NCBI GenBank assembly: GCA_039932715.1
Contig: JBDTPN010000001.1
Location: 124,001 to 188,000, forward strand
DNA length: 64,000 bases
Direction: 5' to 3'
Source: ZC4RG30 sp039932715
GTDB taxonomy: Bacteria; Pseudomonadota; Gammaproteobacteria; Steroidobacterales; Steroidobacteraceae
Position numbers and translations under genes: made by a program. The notes beneath the pieces were generated by a model that ran no database searches, was not told the origin of the DNA, and saw only the letters and a program-made list of their open reading frames with translations. How positions within the stretch are numbered: the first letter of the stretch is position 1; the number at the start of each line of letters is the position of its first letter. Below, piece after piece: positions 53,550 to 62,475 of the stretch.

Positions 53550-54026
53550 ATGCCAAACGCCACATCCGCAGGTGAAGTGGGCAGCGCCGCCCCGGACTTC
53601 ACATTGCCGACCACACCGGACCAGAGCGTCACGCTTTCGAAACTACGCGGCAAGCCGGTTGTGCTGGTGTTCTATCCGGCGGACTGGAGCCCGGTGTGCG
53701 GCGACCAGGTCGCGCTGTACAACGAAATACTTTCCGTGTTCGGCGAATACAACGCGCAGCTGCTGGGCATCTCGGTGGATGGCGTGTGGTGTCATGCGGC
53801 GTTTTCACAGGATCGCAAACTGCAGTTTCCGTTGCTGGCTGATTTCGAGCCAAAAGGCGCAGTGGCGCGACAGTACGGGGTATACGAGGCCAGTGCGGGC
53901 ATCTGCCAGCGGGCCCTGTTTGTCATCGACGGCAAGGGTGTTGTGCGCTGGAAATACATTTCGCCCATCGGGATCAACCCCGGGGCTGATGGAATTCTCG
54001 CGGCGCTTGAGGAGCTGACGCAATGA
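53550..54026 (+). CDS. Peroxiredoxin (AhpC/TSA family)
   Basis: 158 residues, thioredoxin fold: GSAAPDFTLP, KPVVLVFYPADWSPVCGDQ with peroxidatic Cys50 and the usual preceding Ser, LLADFEPKGAVARQYGVY, and RALFVIDGKGVVRWKYIS. No signal peptide. Two further Cys (WCHAAF and ICQRA) could resolve the sulfenate. The stop overlaps the DsbA-like gene by 4 bases; that protein may serve as its electron donor. Confidence 0.9.
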   Translation: MPNATSAGEVGSAAPDFTLPTTPDQSVTLSKLRGKPVVLVFYPADWSPVCGDQVALYNEILSVFGEYNAQLLGISVDGVWCHAAFSQDRKLQFPLLADFEPKGAVARQYGVYEASAGICQRALFVIDGKGVVRWKYISPIGINPGADGILAALEELTQ

Positions 54027-54538
54027 GTGAATTGAAACCACCGGTGGGCGCGGCCGATCATGTGCAGGGCGCGCGCGATGCGGCGATTGTGCTGTTGGAA
54101 TACGGGGACTACCAGTGTCCCTATTGCGGCACCGCCTATGCGCAGATTAAGGCGGTGCAACAGGCCATGGGCGATCGCCTGTGCTTCGTGTTCCGTAATT
54201 TTCCGTTGACCAACCTGCACCCCCAGGCCATGCGCGCTGCCAGCTTTGCCGAGGCCGCGGCCACAGTGGGAAAATTCTGGGAAATGCACGACGTGATCTT
54301 CGAGAACCAGCGCCACCTCAATGATCGCAATCTCGTGGAATACGCCCAGCGGGTGGGGCTCGATGACGGATTAGTCGAAGCTGCGTTGCAAGGTAATTTT
54401 GAGCCGAAAATACGCCAGGACTTCAAGAGTGGCGTGCGCAGTGGCGTCAACGGCACACCGACCCTTTTCGTCAATGGACAGCGCTTTGACGGGCCAGCCG
54501 AGGCGGATGCGCTGCAGGGGTTTTTCGCGCGGATCTGA
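54023..54538 (+). CDS. DsbA-like thioredoxin-fold protein
   Basis: 171 residues. Active site EYGDYQCPYCGTAYA (C32-P-Y-C35), helical insert with AASFAEAAATVGKFWEMHDVIFENQ and the cis-Pro loop GVNGTPTLFVNGQRFDG. It lacks a signal peptide, so unlike periplasmic DsbA it is probably cytoplasmic and reducing, as in FrnE-like or Na+/H+ antiporter-linked thioredoxins. Coupled to the peroxiredoxin. Confidence 0.88.
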   Translation: MSELKPPVGAADHVQGARDAAIVLLEYGDYQCPYCGTAYAQIKAVQQAMGDRLCFVFRNFPLTNLHPQAMRAASFAEAAATVGKFWEMHDVIFENQRHLNDRNLVEYAQRVGLDDGLVEAALQGNFEPKIRQDFKSGVRSGVNGTPTLFVNGQRFDGPAEADALQGFFARI

Positions 54539-54552
54539 GTAGGCCGACAGGC

Positions 54553-55443
54553 TCAGCGATGGTATTCGCGATAAAGGATGCGCACCCAACGATCGGTGCC
54601 CTTGCCGGCCTTTGCGAATCCCTCGGCCGGATGCTGGGCGACTACCGCGTCCTCGGTAAGGCCTCGTGAAATGGCATCGCGGATCTGATCGCGAACGGCC
54701 ACGAACTTCTGCCGATACGCCAGCAGCGCATTGCGGTCGGACAGTCCGCCGTGCCCGGGCACGATGATGGTGTGATCGTCGGCAATCGCCAGCAACTGGT
54801 CCGCCGCGGCGATCATTCCCTGCGCGGAGCCGCCGTTCAAATCGTCGAAGTACGGCGGGAGATAGTCGTCGCAGACGAACAGGTCGCCCGTGGCCAGCAC
54901 ATTCTGCTTGCGAAAGAACACGACCAGATCGCCGTCAGTATGCGCAGGTTCGATGTGGATCAAGTCGATGTCGTCACCATTCCAGTGCAGGCGCAGGGAC
55001 TGCTGCACTTCTATCCTGGGCCAGGCAATCGCAGGGTAGGCGGCCTGGCGCCCATACAGCGACATCGTCTGGTCGCTGCGCATGCGCCGCGCGGCATTCT
55101 CCTGCGCAATGATGAGTGCGCCATCCCGGGCGAAGGATTCATTGCCGCCGGTGTGATCATTGTGCCAGTGCGTATTGATCACCAGCTTTACCTTGGGCGT
55201 CGGCAATCCTTTCAAGGTCGCCCGCATTTTTTCCGTCAGCACTGCGTATTCGTCGTCAACCAGCAGGGTCGCGTCTGGCCCAATGGATACGACCACATTG
55301 GACCCGTAGCCGAACAGCACCAGCAAGTTGCCGCGCAAAGGCCGGGCGCGGATGTCGCTTTGCGCAATGTCCTGCGCCCGTGCCAGTTGTTGCGCGCCAC
55401 CCAGCGTGGCGCATATGACCAGCAGCAGCGCAACGCCGCGCAC
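54553..55443 (-). CDS. Secreted metallo-beta-lactamase-fold hydrolase
   Basis: 296 residues. Signal peptide (VALLLVICATLGGAQQLARAQ). MBL zinc motifs: NTHWHNDHTGG (H92, H94, D96, H97), PAHTDGDLVVFF, TGDLFVCDDYLP and IIVPGHGG. It resembles subclass B3-like and glyoxalase-like hydrolases; beta-lactam activity cannot be claimed. The start is GTG 55441-55443, overlapping by one base the TAG of the peptidase gene upstream (TAGTG). Confidence 0.87.
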   Translation of the reverse strand: MRGVALLLVICATLGGAQQLARAQDIAQSDIRARPLRGNLLVLFGYGSNVVVSIGPDATLLVDDEYAVLTEKMRATLKGLPTPKVKLVINTHWHNDHTGGNESFARDGALIIAQENAARRMRSDQTMSLYGRQAAYPAIAWPRIEVQQSLRLHWNGDDIDLIHIEPAHTDGDLVVFFRKQNVLATGDLFVCDDYLPPYFDDLNGGSAQGMIAAADQLLAIADDHTIIVPGHGGLSDRNALLAYRQKFVAVRDQIRDAISRGLTEDAVVAQHPAEGFAKAGKGTDRWVRILYREYHR

Positions 55444-57530
55444 TAGAGTTCGCCCAGCGCCTTTTGTGCGGCCGCCAGCAATGCATCTGGCCCCACGGGC
55501 GCCCCCGTAGCCTGCGTCATCCACAGATCCGGCGCGATATTGCCGATGCGCGCCACGCGCTCGAACTCGCTGCCGAAGGTGCCCGCCTTTTCCATCTGCG
55601 CCTCCACCTGGAAAGCGATCATGTGGCCGATGGGGTAATCAGGCAGGTAGAGCATCTCCTCGATCATGTGCGAATAGATACCCAGCAACGTCACGTCGCG
55701 CACCCCGAACACCGGCGCATACCATTTGTTCCAGGTGTCACGCGAAATCCCCAGCACCGCCTCGCGCAACTGGGCAGCGGTGGCGGCGGGGTGCGCGTAC
55801 ATCCACCGCCAGGTCTGCATATCCACTAGTGCGACACCCGCGATTTCATGAGTCCCCCAGAACGTATCCAGCGCCGCCATTGCGTGGGTCCTGGCATCCG
55901 GTTTGCCAAGTCCCAGCAGTTCCAGGTCGCGGTTCTGGCAGGTAAACGCCAGCGCCTCGGTGAATGCCGTATTGGGAACACCATGCAGGCTGTAGTAGTC
56001 CATGTCATACAGCGAGAAGGTCTGCTCCACGTTGTGGCACATCTCGTGGACAGCGATGTTGTAACCCTTGTAGTTCATGCCACCGCGCTCCACCCGCGTC
56101 TGCAGGTGCGCGGGTTCACCGCGCATTTCAGCGCCAACCGCCTGTCCGGAGCCGCGCGCCGGCTCGACCACGATGTGCTGGGCGACGTAGTCGGCGCGAT
56201 CCGTAGCAAAGCCAAGGTGTCGAAGTATCTGCGGAATGTCGCGCTGATATGCCGCGGCATCCGGATACTTGCTTGCCACCAGCGCATCGAGCCGCGCTTC
56301 GTTCTGCGTGCCGCCGACGCGAAAGCCGTTGTACCAGATGTCGAACGGCTCCAGCTTGCGTCCCAGCCGTTTTGCAATCACCTTCGCGGTGCGCGCAACC
56401 AGTGGCGAACCCAGCACCTGCTCGAACATGGCCTGCACGCGTTGTTCAGAGAGCTGGCGATCGCGTTCGAAGGATCGCTGGATCAACGTGTTCTGCCCTG
56501 GAGAAAAGTTGTCGATCTGTTGCTGCGCGTGGAAATTGGCCAGTATTCGTGAGTAACGCTCGTCATCTTCGCGCGCGGCGCTTATGGGGCCTGGCGGAGC
56601 AGGGTGCGGCGGCGTACCCGCTGGCACATCGTTTACCGTGGATTGTGTCACCGCGTTGGTGAACGGATTCCAGTCAACGGTGGGATTGTCGATGACGATG
56701 GCCGGAATGTCCTGCGCCACGATGCGCTCCATCACGCGCTGTATGCTGCGCTGCTTGGCGAGGCCATCCTTGTGGTCCGCGTAGTCAGCCTTGAGTTCAT
56801 CGCGCAGGTTCCAGTGCGTCAGTAATCTCTTGCCCGGGGGGAACAGCCGTCGGCCGCGTGAATCGACCAGGTGGTGCATCCAGATGTTGTAGCCGGCGAT
56901 ATAGCGGTTGCCGGCGGCATAGGCGTCCGCCGCAACCTGACGCGCCGCGGCGGGCACGCGCTGGCGAAATGCTTCGGCCAGCTGCGTCTCCGCCCACTGG
57001 CGGCGCGACCACTGGGCTCCCTGGGTCGTGCGTTCTTCCAGTGATGTGAGCGGCAGATTGAGCAGGGCCGTAAACGCCAGCTTGTTCCCGAAGAAGTCAT
57101 CGAACAGATGCGCTTTGGGATCCCAGCCCGCAAACACCTCGTCATAAGGTGCGATGGGGCCGACATCAAGTTCCGATGGCTCGAGGAGTGCACGATGGAT
57201 CTCGTGCGCATGTCCCAGGATCACTTCCATGTTGTGCTGATACCGCGCGAACATGGCATCCAGCGTTGCCTGCTCTCCTGCGAAGTTGTCGCGCACGAAG
57301 GCGGCGAACGCGTTGTTGTCACCATCCTGCACTCGCCACAGCGCGGCCACCTGTGCGATGCCCCGATGCGCACGAGCGCGCTGCGCCTCGCCGTACCTGG
57401 CCCCCAGTTCACCTTCCAGCTGGGTGGCCGTTGCAGTCAGTGCTGAAGGAGCAGGCGCCGCGGCCGCAAACGCAGCTGCCAGCACAAGCTGTGCTGAAAG
57501 CAGCACCAGCAGGGCAAGTGTCGACCGCAT
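55443..57530 (-). CDS. Secreted gluzincin-type metallopeptidase (unassigned family)
   Basis: 695 residues with a signal peptide (LALLVLLSAQLVLAAAFAAAAP). Zinc motif H-E-x-x-H is seen as AVHEMCHNVEQTFSLY (about 493-497), and EALAF ~25 residues later offers the third ligand as in gluzincins. The region before it is helical with repeated WAETQLAEAFRQ-type segments, like M2/M3 peptidases, but I do not recognise the family. ATG at 57528-57530 overlaps the esterase stop (TGATG). Confidence 0.7.
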   Translation of the reverse strand: MRSTLALLVLLSAQLVLAAAFAAAAPAPSALTATATQLEGELGARYGEAQRARAHRGIAQVAALWRVQDGDNNAFAAFVRDNFAGEQATLDAMFARYQHNMEVILGHAHEIHRALLEPSELDVGPIAPYDEVFAGWDPKAHLFDDFFGNKLAFTALLNLPLTSLEERTTQGAQWSRRQWAETQLAEAFRQRVPAAARQVAADAYAAGNRYIAGYNIWMHHLVDSRGRRLFPPGKRLLTHWNLRDELKADYADHKDGLAKQRSIQRVMERIVAQDIPAIVIDNPTVDWNPFTNAVTQSTVNDVPAGTPPHPAPPGPISAAREDDERYSRILANFHAQQQIDNFSPGQNTLIQRSFERDRQLSEQRVQAMFEQVLGSPLVARTAKVIAKRLGRKLEPFDIWYNGFRVGGTQNEARLDALVASKYPDAAAYQRDIPQILRHLGFATDRADYVAQHIVVEPARGSGQAVGAEMRGEPAHLQTRVERGGMNYKGYNIAVHEMCHNVEQTFSLYDMDYYSLHGVPNTAFTEALAFTCQNRDLELLGLGKPDARTHAMAALDTFWGTHEIAGVALVDMQTWRWMYAHPAATAAQLREAVLGISRDTWNKWYAPVFGVRDVTLLGIYSHMIEEMLYLPDYPIGHMIAFQVEAQMEKAGTFGSEFERVARIGNIAPDLWMTQATGAPVGPDALLAAAQKALGEL

Positions 57531-58549
57531 CACTTTGCCTTGAGCTGTTCCGAGAAGAATGGCAGCACTTGTGTCTCGAAGCGCTGCGCGATCCGGTTGA
57601 CGTGGTCACCGTCATACGTCTGGTAGGTGTGTTTGACGCCGTTGAGCGTCAGCGCCTTGTCCATGGCCGCATTGCCGCCAATCAGCGAGTCCTTGGTCCC
57701 CACGTCCATCGCGATGGCCGCATAGCGCTTGAGCTGCTTTGCATACTTCGACAGCATTTGCGGCGGCGCGTTGGCGGCGTATCTGGCGATTACATCCTTC
57801 TGCGTCACGCCATTGGTGGTGGGCAGGTCCAGGAAGAATGGCGGGCGCTTGGCGTCCGGGGCCCAGGCGGCTGAAGCTGCCAGCGTCGTTCGCCCCAGCG
57901 ACGGCATGGCCGCCACCTCGGCGGGCTTGCTGATTTTCTCCAGCGCTGCATCAACAGGGCTCACGCCACGAGGATCCAGGCAGCATGCGCTCATGGCATA
58001 CAGAGCCGCGAAAGCGTCCGGATATTTCATGCCGATGCGCAGCGTGCCGTAGCCGCCCATGGAATGCCCGGAGAGCCCGCGAGCCTCACGCTTTGCAATG
58101 GTTCGGTAGTGGGAGTCGACATAGCCGACCAGATCGCGCGCCACGAACGACTCCCAGTTGCCCGTGGTCACCGAGTTGGAATACATCGAACCGCCGAAGG
58201 GTGTGAACGCATCCGGCATCACCACGATCATCTTCTGCAGATGCGCGTCGTTGATGGCGCGGTCGATGGCCGTGGGCCAGTTGAGCGTGTTTGCGTAGAA
58301 CTGCGCAGTTACCCCGTAGCCGTGCAGGAAATACACCACCGGGTAGCGGTGTCTCGCATCCGCGGCGTAGCCCGGCGGCGTGTACACCAGGACTTCGCGC
58401 TGCGCCGGGTCACCGGAGAGATTGCCGGCAAGGCTCTTGCCCGCGACCACGACCCGCTCAATCTGCCCTGCGGGGCCAGAGACGGATTCCTCGGCCAAGG
58501 CGCTCGTGCCGATGAAGAGAAGCAGGACCGCGACAACCGAATTTCGCAT
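57530..58549 (-). CDS. Secreted esterase (PF00756-like alpha/beta hydrolase)
   Basis: 339 residues with a signal peptide (VVAVLLLFIGTSALAEE). Esterase D/S-formylglutathione-hydrolase-like fold: VLVYTPPGYAADARHRYPVVYFLHGYG, nucleophile elbow GLSGHSMGGYGTL (Ser near 162), DVGTKDSLI for the acid and DGDHVNRI for the His. First gene of the coupled trio with the HEMCH peptidase and MBL-fold enzyme. Substrate unknown. Confidence 0.88.
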   Translation of the reverse strand: MRNSVVAVLLLFIGTSALAEESVSGPAGQIERVVVAGKSLAGNLSGDPAQREVLVYTPPGYAADARHRYPVVYFLHGYGVTAQFYANTLNWPTAIDRAINDAHLQKMIVVMPDAFTPFGGSMYSNSVTTGNWESFVARDLVGYVDSHYRTIAKREARGLSGHSMGGYGTLRIGMKYPDAFAALYAMSACCLDPRGVSPVDAALEKISKPAEVAAMPSLGRTTLAASAAWAPDAKRPPFFLDLPTTNGVTQKDVIARYAANAPPQMLSKYAKQLKRYAAIAMDVGTKDSLIGGNAAMDKALTLNGVKHTYQTYDGDHVNRIAQRFETQVLPFFSEQLKAK

Positions 58550-58703
58550 AACTCCCCCTTTTGTTATTGGATTCGTCAGGGAATGATACGTCAGACAGCT
58601 CCTACGCCCCACCGCCGTACCCAGCGGCTGCGTTTGCGTGCGTAGGGGCGCAAGCTACTAATCGCATCAGGCTCACCCCATCTGTCGACAAGGAACTCCC
58701 AGA

Positions 58704-59294
58704 ATGAAAGCGCCCCTTCTTGCATTGCTGATTCCCCTGGCCGTGTTGGCCGCCTGCAGCCGCACTGAAACTCCCACTGCAGATGTCCCCCCTCCCGCGG
58801 CGGCGCCCGCCCCCCAGCCAACTGCGACTGAACCTGCGGCCGCTCAGCCTGTTAGCGCCACGGTTAAACTCGCTGGCGCGTCGGGCAGCTCCGTGGCTGG
58901 CGAATTGCAACTCACAGCTACGGATGGCGGCGTAGCAATCGCTGGCGAAATCACGGGCCTGACACCCGGCACCCAGCACGGTTTTCACGTGCATGAGACT
59001 GGCGACTGTTCTGCCCCCGACGCCAAGAGCGCGGGCGGACATTTCAATCCCGCCCACGTTGCGCACGGTGGACCCACCTCCGACGTGCGCCATCTGGGGG
59101 ACATCCCCAATATCCAGTCGGACTCGGCGGGTCATGTCACAGTCAGCGCAACCATCCCGGGTGCAACGCTGCGCGATGGCGCGGCTGATGACCTTGTGGG
59201 CAAGGCGATGATCGTGCATGCCAAGCCCGACGATTACACCACTCAGCCCTCGGGCGACGCCGGTGATCGTATCGCCTGTGGCGTTATCCAATGA
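58704..59294 (+). CDS. sodC: Cu,Zn superoxide dismutase lipoprotein
   Basis: 196 residues. Lipoprotein signal ending LAAC (C18), then an Ala/Pro-rich linker (~30 residues) and the SodC barrel: HGFHVHETGDCS (Cu ligands, first Cys), GGHFNPAHVAHGG (Cu/Zn His), HLGDIPNI (Zn Asp) and VGKAMIVHAKPDDY (Cu His), closing Cys in IACGVIQ. All ligands are present. It detoxifies periplasmic superoxide, probably held at the outer membrane. Confidence 0.95.
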   Translation: MKAPLLALLIPLAVLAACSRTETPTADVPPPAAAPAPQPTATEPAAAQPVSATVKLAGASGSSVAGELQLTATDGGVAIAGEITGLTPGTQHGFHVHETGDCSAPDAKSAGGHFNPAHVAHGGPTSDVRHLGDIPNIQSDSAGHVTVSATIPGATLRDGAADDLVGKAMIVHAKPDDYTTQPSGDAGDRIACGVIQ

Positions 59295-59338
59295 GGTAAG
59301 CCAATGAAGTAACATGGTGCGCCCATCGCGGAGCCTCC

Positions 59339-60775
59339 ATGTCCTTTGGCCATACCGCCAGCCAACGCTGGCTGGCGTTGTATATTCTGTGCCTCGGCGA
59401 CTTGATGATCGTGCTCGATACCACGATCGTCAACGTCGCATTGCCATCGATTCGCACCGACCTGCATTTCACCGAGACCAGCCTGGTCTGGGTGGTCAAC
59501 GCCTATCTGCTGACCTTTGGCGGCTTTCTGCTGCTGGGTGGAAGACTGGCTGATCTGTTGGGCAATCGGCGCGTGTTCCTGTTCGGATTGGCTGTGTTTA
59601 CGCTGGCTTCCCTTGTTTGCGGTCTGGCGACCACCCAGGCAGTGCTGGTCGCGGCGCGCGCCATACAAGGCCTGGGAGGGGCTGTGGTATCCGCAGTTGC
59701 CCTGGCGCTGATCATGAATGCGTTCACCGAACCTGGGGAGCGCGCCAAGGCCATGGGCGTCTTCGGCTTTGTCTCTGCGGGTGGCGGCAGCATCGGCGTG
59801 CTGCTGGGCGGCTGGCTGACCAGCGCATTGAGCTGGCACTGGATATTCCTGGTCAATATACCCATCGGTGTTGGCGTCTATGCGTTGTGCCGCGCGCTGT
59901 TGCCGGATGATCGCGGCATGAAGGATGCGCCGCGCCTGGATGTGGCCGGCGCGATCACGGTGACGGCGTCGCTGATGTTTGCTGTATACGCCGTGATAAA
60001 CGGCAACGAAGCCGGCTGGCTGTCCGCAGCCACGGTATGGAAGCTGGGCGCGGCGATCGCGCTGTTGGCCGCATTTCTGGTGATCGAGTCGCGTGTGCAT
60101 GTACCCTTGATGCCCATGTCGCTGTTGCGTCTGCGCAGTGTCTCGATCGCCAACATGGTTGCGGTGCTGTGGGCAGCGGGCATGTTCGCCTGGTTCTTCA
60201 TCTCGGCGCTGTACCTGCAGCTGGTGCTGGGATTGGATCCCATGCAGGTGGGCCTGGCCTTCCTGCCGGCCAACATCATCATGGCCATCTGTTCTTTGGG
60301 CATCTCGGCCAGGCTGGTCATGCGATTTGGCATACGCGGCCCGCTGGCGGTGGGGCTGCTGCTGGCTGCGGGAGGCCTGCTGCTGTTCGCGCGCGCGCCC
60401 ACCCTGGGCAGCGTATGGATGGATGTGATCCCCGCCATGAGCCTGCTGGGCATCGGCGCGGGCATAGCCTTCAACCCCTTGCTGCTTGCGGCCATGAACG
60501 ACGTGCCCAGTTCGGAGTCGGGGCTGGCCTCCGGGATGGTCAACACCTCGTTCATGATGGGTGGGGCGCTGGGGTTGGCAGTACTGGCCAGCCTTGCGGC
60601 AGCGCGAACGCAGCAGGCGACTGCCCAGGGGCTGGAGGCAGGGGCGGCCCTCAATTCCGGATATCACCTGGCCTTCGGCGCCGGGGCCGCGTTTGTGATC
60701 CTGGCGGTGTTGATTGCCCTGGCTGTCTTGAAGAAGGGTTCCCCGCGAACAACAGTGCCGTCGGTCGCTCATTAG
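59339..60775 (+). CDS. MFS exporter, EmrB/QacA (DHA2) type
   Basis: 478 residues with 14 membrane helices. DHA2 motifs: LDTTIVNVALPSI (motif D1), GGRLADLLGNRRVFLFG (motif A), RAIQGLGGAVVSAVALALI (motif B) and FGFVSAGGGSIGVLLGGWLTSALSWHWIFLVNIPIG (motif C). Multidrug or toxin efflux by proton antiport is the family role; no EmrA adaptor or regulator adjoins. ATG 59339 follows a GGAG. Confidence 0.93.
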   Translation: MSFGHTASQRWLALYILCLGDLMIVLDTTIVNVALPSIRTDLHFTETSLVWVVNAYLLTFGGFLLLGGRLADLLGNRRVFLFGLAVFTLASLVCGLATTQAVLVAARAIQGLGGAVVSAVALALIMNAFTEPGERAKAMGVFGFVSAGGGSIGVLLGGWLTSALSWHWIFLVNIPIGVGVYALCRALLPDDRGMKDAPRLDVAGAITVTASLMFAVYAVINGNEAGWLSAATVWKLGAAIALLAAFLVIESRVHVPLMPMSLLRLRSVSIANMVAVLWAAGMFAWFFISALYLQLVLGLDPMQVGLAFLPANIIMAICSLGISARLVMRFGIRGPLAVGLLLAAGGLLLFARAPTLGSVWMDVIPAMSLLGIGAGIAFNPLLLAAMNDVPSSESGLASGMVNTSFMMGGALGLAVLASLAAARTQQATAQGLEAGAALNSGYHLAFGAGAAFVILAVLIALAVLKKGSPRTTVPSVAH

Positions 60776-61001
60776 AGCGCTGTCGCAGAAAAGTGCGCGG
60801 TGCGGCCAATAAAGGGATATGCTGGCACAGATCGTCTTCCGTCCGAATCGTCCCGTGCGCCTTCATCTAGGCGTTTCCCGCTCGAACCGACACGCCTGCC
60901 GATCAGGTGTCAGGACTTCTGGTTCGCGGGCTGCCAACTTGGCTCTCCATCGACCCTGCCTTTTCCTGTCATTTCATTTTTATTTTTAGAGAGAGAGTTA
61001 C

Positions 61002-61343
61002 ATGGCCAAGATTTACGTGGGCAACCTGCCCTTTACTGCTACCGAAGACCAGGTCCGCGCGCTGTTCGCAGAGCACGGCGCCGTTGAATCGGTCGCCCTC
61101 CCCATGGATCGTGAGACCAACCGCCCACGCGGCTTCGGTTTCGTCGAGATGAGCCAGGCTGATGCTGCCCGCGCAATCCAGGCCGTTAACGGCAAGGATC
61201 TCGGCGGTCGTTCACTGCGCGTCAATGAAGCGCAGGACAAGCCCCGCGGCGGTGGCGGCGGCGGCGGCGGTGGTGGCTATCGCGGCGGCGGAGGCGGCGG
61301 TGGTGGTGGTGGCTACGGCGGCGGTGGCGGCGGACGCTACTAA
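61002..61343 (+). CDS. Glycine-rich RRM RNA-binding protein
   Basis: 113 residues: one RRM (RNP2 IYVGNL at 4-9, RNP1 RGFGFVEM at 43-50) and a C-terminal ~30-residue glycine tail broken by YR, YG and RY. This is the cold-induced Rbp type of bacteria, binding single-stranded RNA. The 226-base leader is long, ends in a T-rich tract and AGAGAGAGAG before the ATG, and may carry temperature-responsive structure. The next two small genes follow closely. Confidence 0.92.
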   Translation: MAKIYVGNLPFTATEDQVRALFAEHGAVESVALPMDRETNRPRGFGFVEMSQADAARAIQAVNGKDLGGRSLRVNEAQDKPRGGGGGGGGGGYRGGGGGGGGGGYGGGGGGRY

Positions 61344-61355
61344 GCAGCGCTTGGC

Positions 61356-61514
61356 ATGGCGAAAGTAAACTTCCGCCATAACAAGCGGCAAAAGGAACTG
61401 GCGCGTAAAGAGCGCCAGTCCTCGCGCCTGACACGACGCGGCGAACGTCCTCCAGAAGAGGCGTCCGCCGCGCTCGTGATTACAGAACCCAAACCTACAG
61501 GGAGCACAACGTGA
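61356..61514 (+). CDS. 52-residue basic protein
   Basis: ATG 61356 opens MAKVNFRHNKRQKELARKERQ and runs 52 codons, highly basic in the first 30 (Arg/Lys about 40%). It then has PPEEASAALVITEPKPTG and a TGA at 61512-61514. The KVNFR.NKRQKELARK motif recalls small conserved proteins of gammaproteobacteria found near RNA-binding genes. It lies 12 bases after the RRM gene and its stop overlaps the next GTG, supporting reality despite the size. Confidence 0.65.
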   Translation: MAKVNFRHNKRQKELARKERQSSRLTRRGERPPEEASAALVITEPKPTGSTT

Positions 61515-61918
61515 GTCGACCATCGCGCCATGTGCTACCAACGAATACACGCGAACGGCTGGCGTACGACTTCACGCGCGCCGCACCTTTGCGTGATCTA
61601 TATCCGCAGTTGGCGGAAGTGCGCGTCGAATTTGAATTCCAGGACGGCACATTGCGGGCGCCTTCAGCGCAAGCATTCTCCTACTTTCCGGCGGCGCGCG
61701 GTTTCTTCCGCTACGCCTGTCCCTGCCATAGCTGCAGCGGCGAATTTGATATTTCCACTCATGTCGCCGAATTGGCCCGCAAGGCGGACAAGCCGCAGCG
61801 CAATCGGCAATTGAAACTTTCCTGCTCAGGGCAACGCGCTCTGGACATCAACGAGCGTGTTGCTTGCCCCATCGGTGCCAGTATTCGCGTCAGCGCCACG
61901 CAACGCACACCGGAGTAG
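61511..61918 (+). CDS. Conserved small CxCxxC protein
   Basis: 135 residues starting at GTG 61511 (GTGA with the basic peptide's stop). The core is a C-x-C-x2-C cluster, YACPCHSCSGEFDIS (~77-91), with another Cys in LKLSCSGQR and VACPIG; these five Cys could hold zinc. No signal peptide. The family is not known to me. The coupling to RRM and basic proteins suggests a role around RNA or translation. Confidence 0.65.
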   Translation: MSRPSRHVLPTNTRERLAYDFTRAAPLRDLYPQLAEVRVEFEFQDGTLRAPSAQAFSYFPAARGFFRYACPCHSCSGEFDISTHVAELARKADKPQRNRQLKLSCSGQRALDINERVACPIGASIRVSATQRTPE

Positions 61919-61921
61919 CAA

Positions 61922-62197
61922 ATGACCACATTCGAGCCACTGTTTGATCATCGTGCTCGTCTTGAGCAAATGCAGTTTGAAGCTGCAGCGCGGCGCGAAC
62001 GGTCGCTGATAGATCAGCGCTCGCCGGAGAACTCGCCCGAGGTTCGCGTGCGGATCTGGGAGCGCCTGCACCAGGTGCGCTTACCCAAGGATCCTGCCCA
62101 TCCCATAATGGCCCGGGTTGCAGAAGTGACCGGCCTCAACCTGGCCGAAGTGCTGGAAGTCCAGCGCCTGCGGGTGGCACCGGCGGTGGTTGTCTAG
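61922..62197 (+). CDS. Small helical hypothetical protein
   Basis: 91 residues, charged and helical: FDHRARLEQMQFEAAARRERSLIDQRSPENSPEVRVRIWERLHQVRLPKDPAHPIMARVAEVTGLNLAEVLEVQRLR. Three bases after the CxCxxC gene, so probably the last gene of this small operon. No known domain. Start at ATG 61922. Confidence 0.55.
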   Translation: MTTFEPLFDHRARLEQMQFEAAARRERSLIDQRSPENSPEVRVRIWERLHQVRLPKDPAHPIMARVAEVTGLNLAEVLEVQRLRVAPAVVV

Positions 62198-62307
62198 CTC
62201 GAGTAGTCAGAAGCGGGGCCAGCGGTCAGCCGCTGCTGGTCACCCATATGCGGATAAATATCCGGCGGATCAGCCTCAGGCTTTGACCGCAGCTGCAGCG
62301 TTGTTCT

Positions 62308-62475
62308 TTACAGCGCTCGATTTGTAAAAACATCAAGAAACGCCAGCGACGCGAATATCAAGGAAGCGGCGCATAGCAGCTTCGACACTCCTGCAACCTC
62401 AGTGGCAAGGCCTGTGAAGCCGAACACCGCCGTGACCACGGCGACGACCAGGAAGACGATGGCGTAATAAAGCAT
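62308..62475 (-). CDS. DUF1328 / UPF0391 small membrane protein
   Basis: 55 residues with two hydrophobic helices: MLYYAIVFLVVAVVTAVFG, then FTGLATEVAGVSKLLCAASLIFASLAFLDV. The arrangement matches UPF0391 (YtjA-like) stress-induced membrane peptides, with FGFTGLA...AG..K in the loop. AGAGGTG precedes the ATG (62473-62475) on this strand. The family is often induced by envelope stress. Confidence 0.85.
   Translation of the reverse strand: MLYYAIVFLVVAVVTAVFGFTGLATEVAGVSKLLCAASLIFASLAFLDVFTNRAL

Noticed and set aside
59243..60772. A 509-codon open frame on the minus strand opposite the MFS exporter.
   Set aside because: Gln/His/Arg-rich, no domain, and wholly antisense to a complete DHA2 transporter; high GC keeps such frames open.
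61250..61340. Repeated GGC/GGT runs that look like a DNA repeat.
   Set aside because: They encode the glycine tail of the RRM protein and need no separate explanation; same for the glycine run near 26325.
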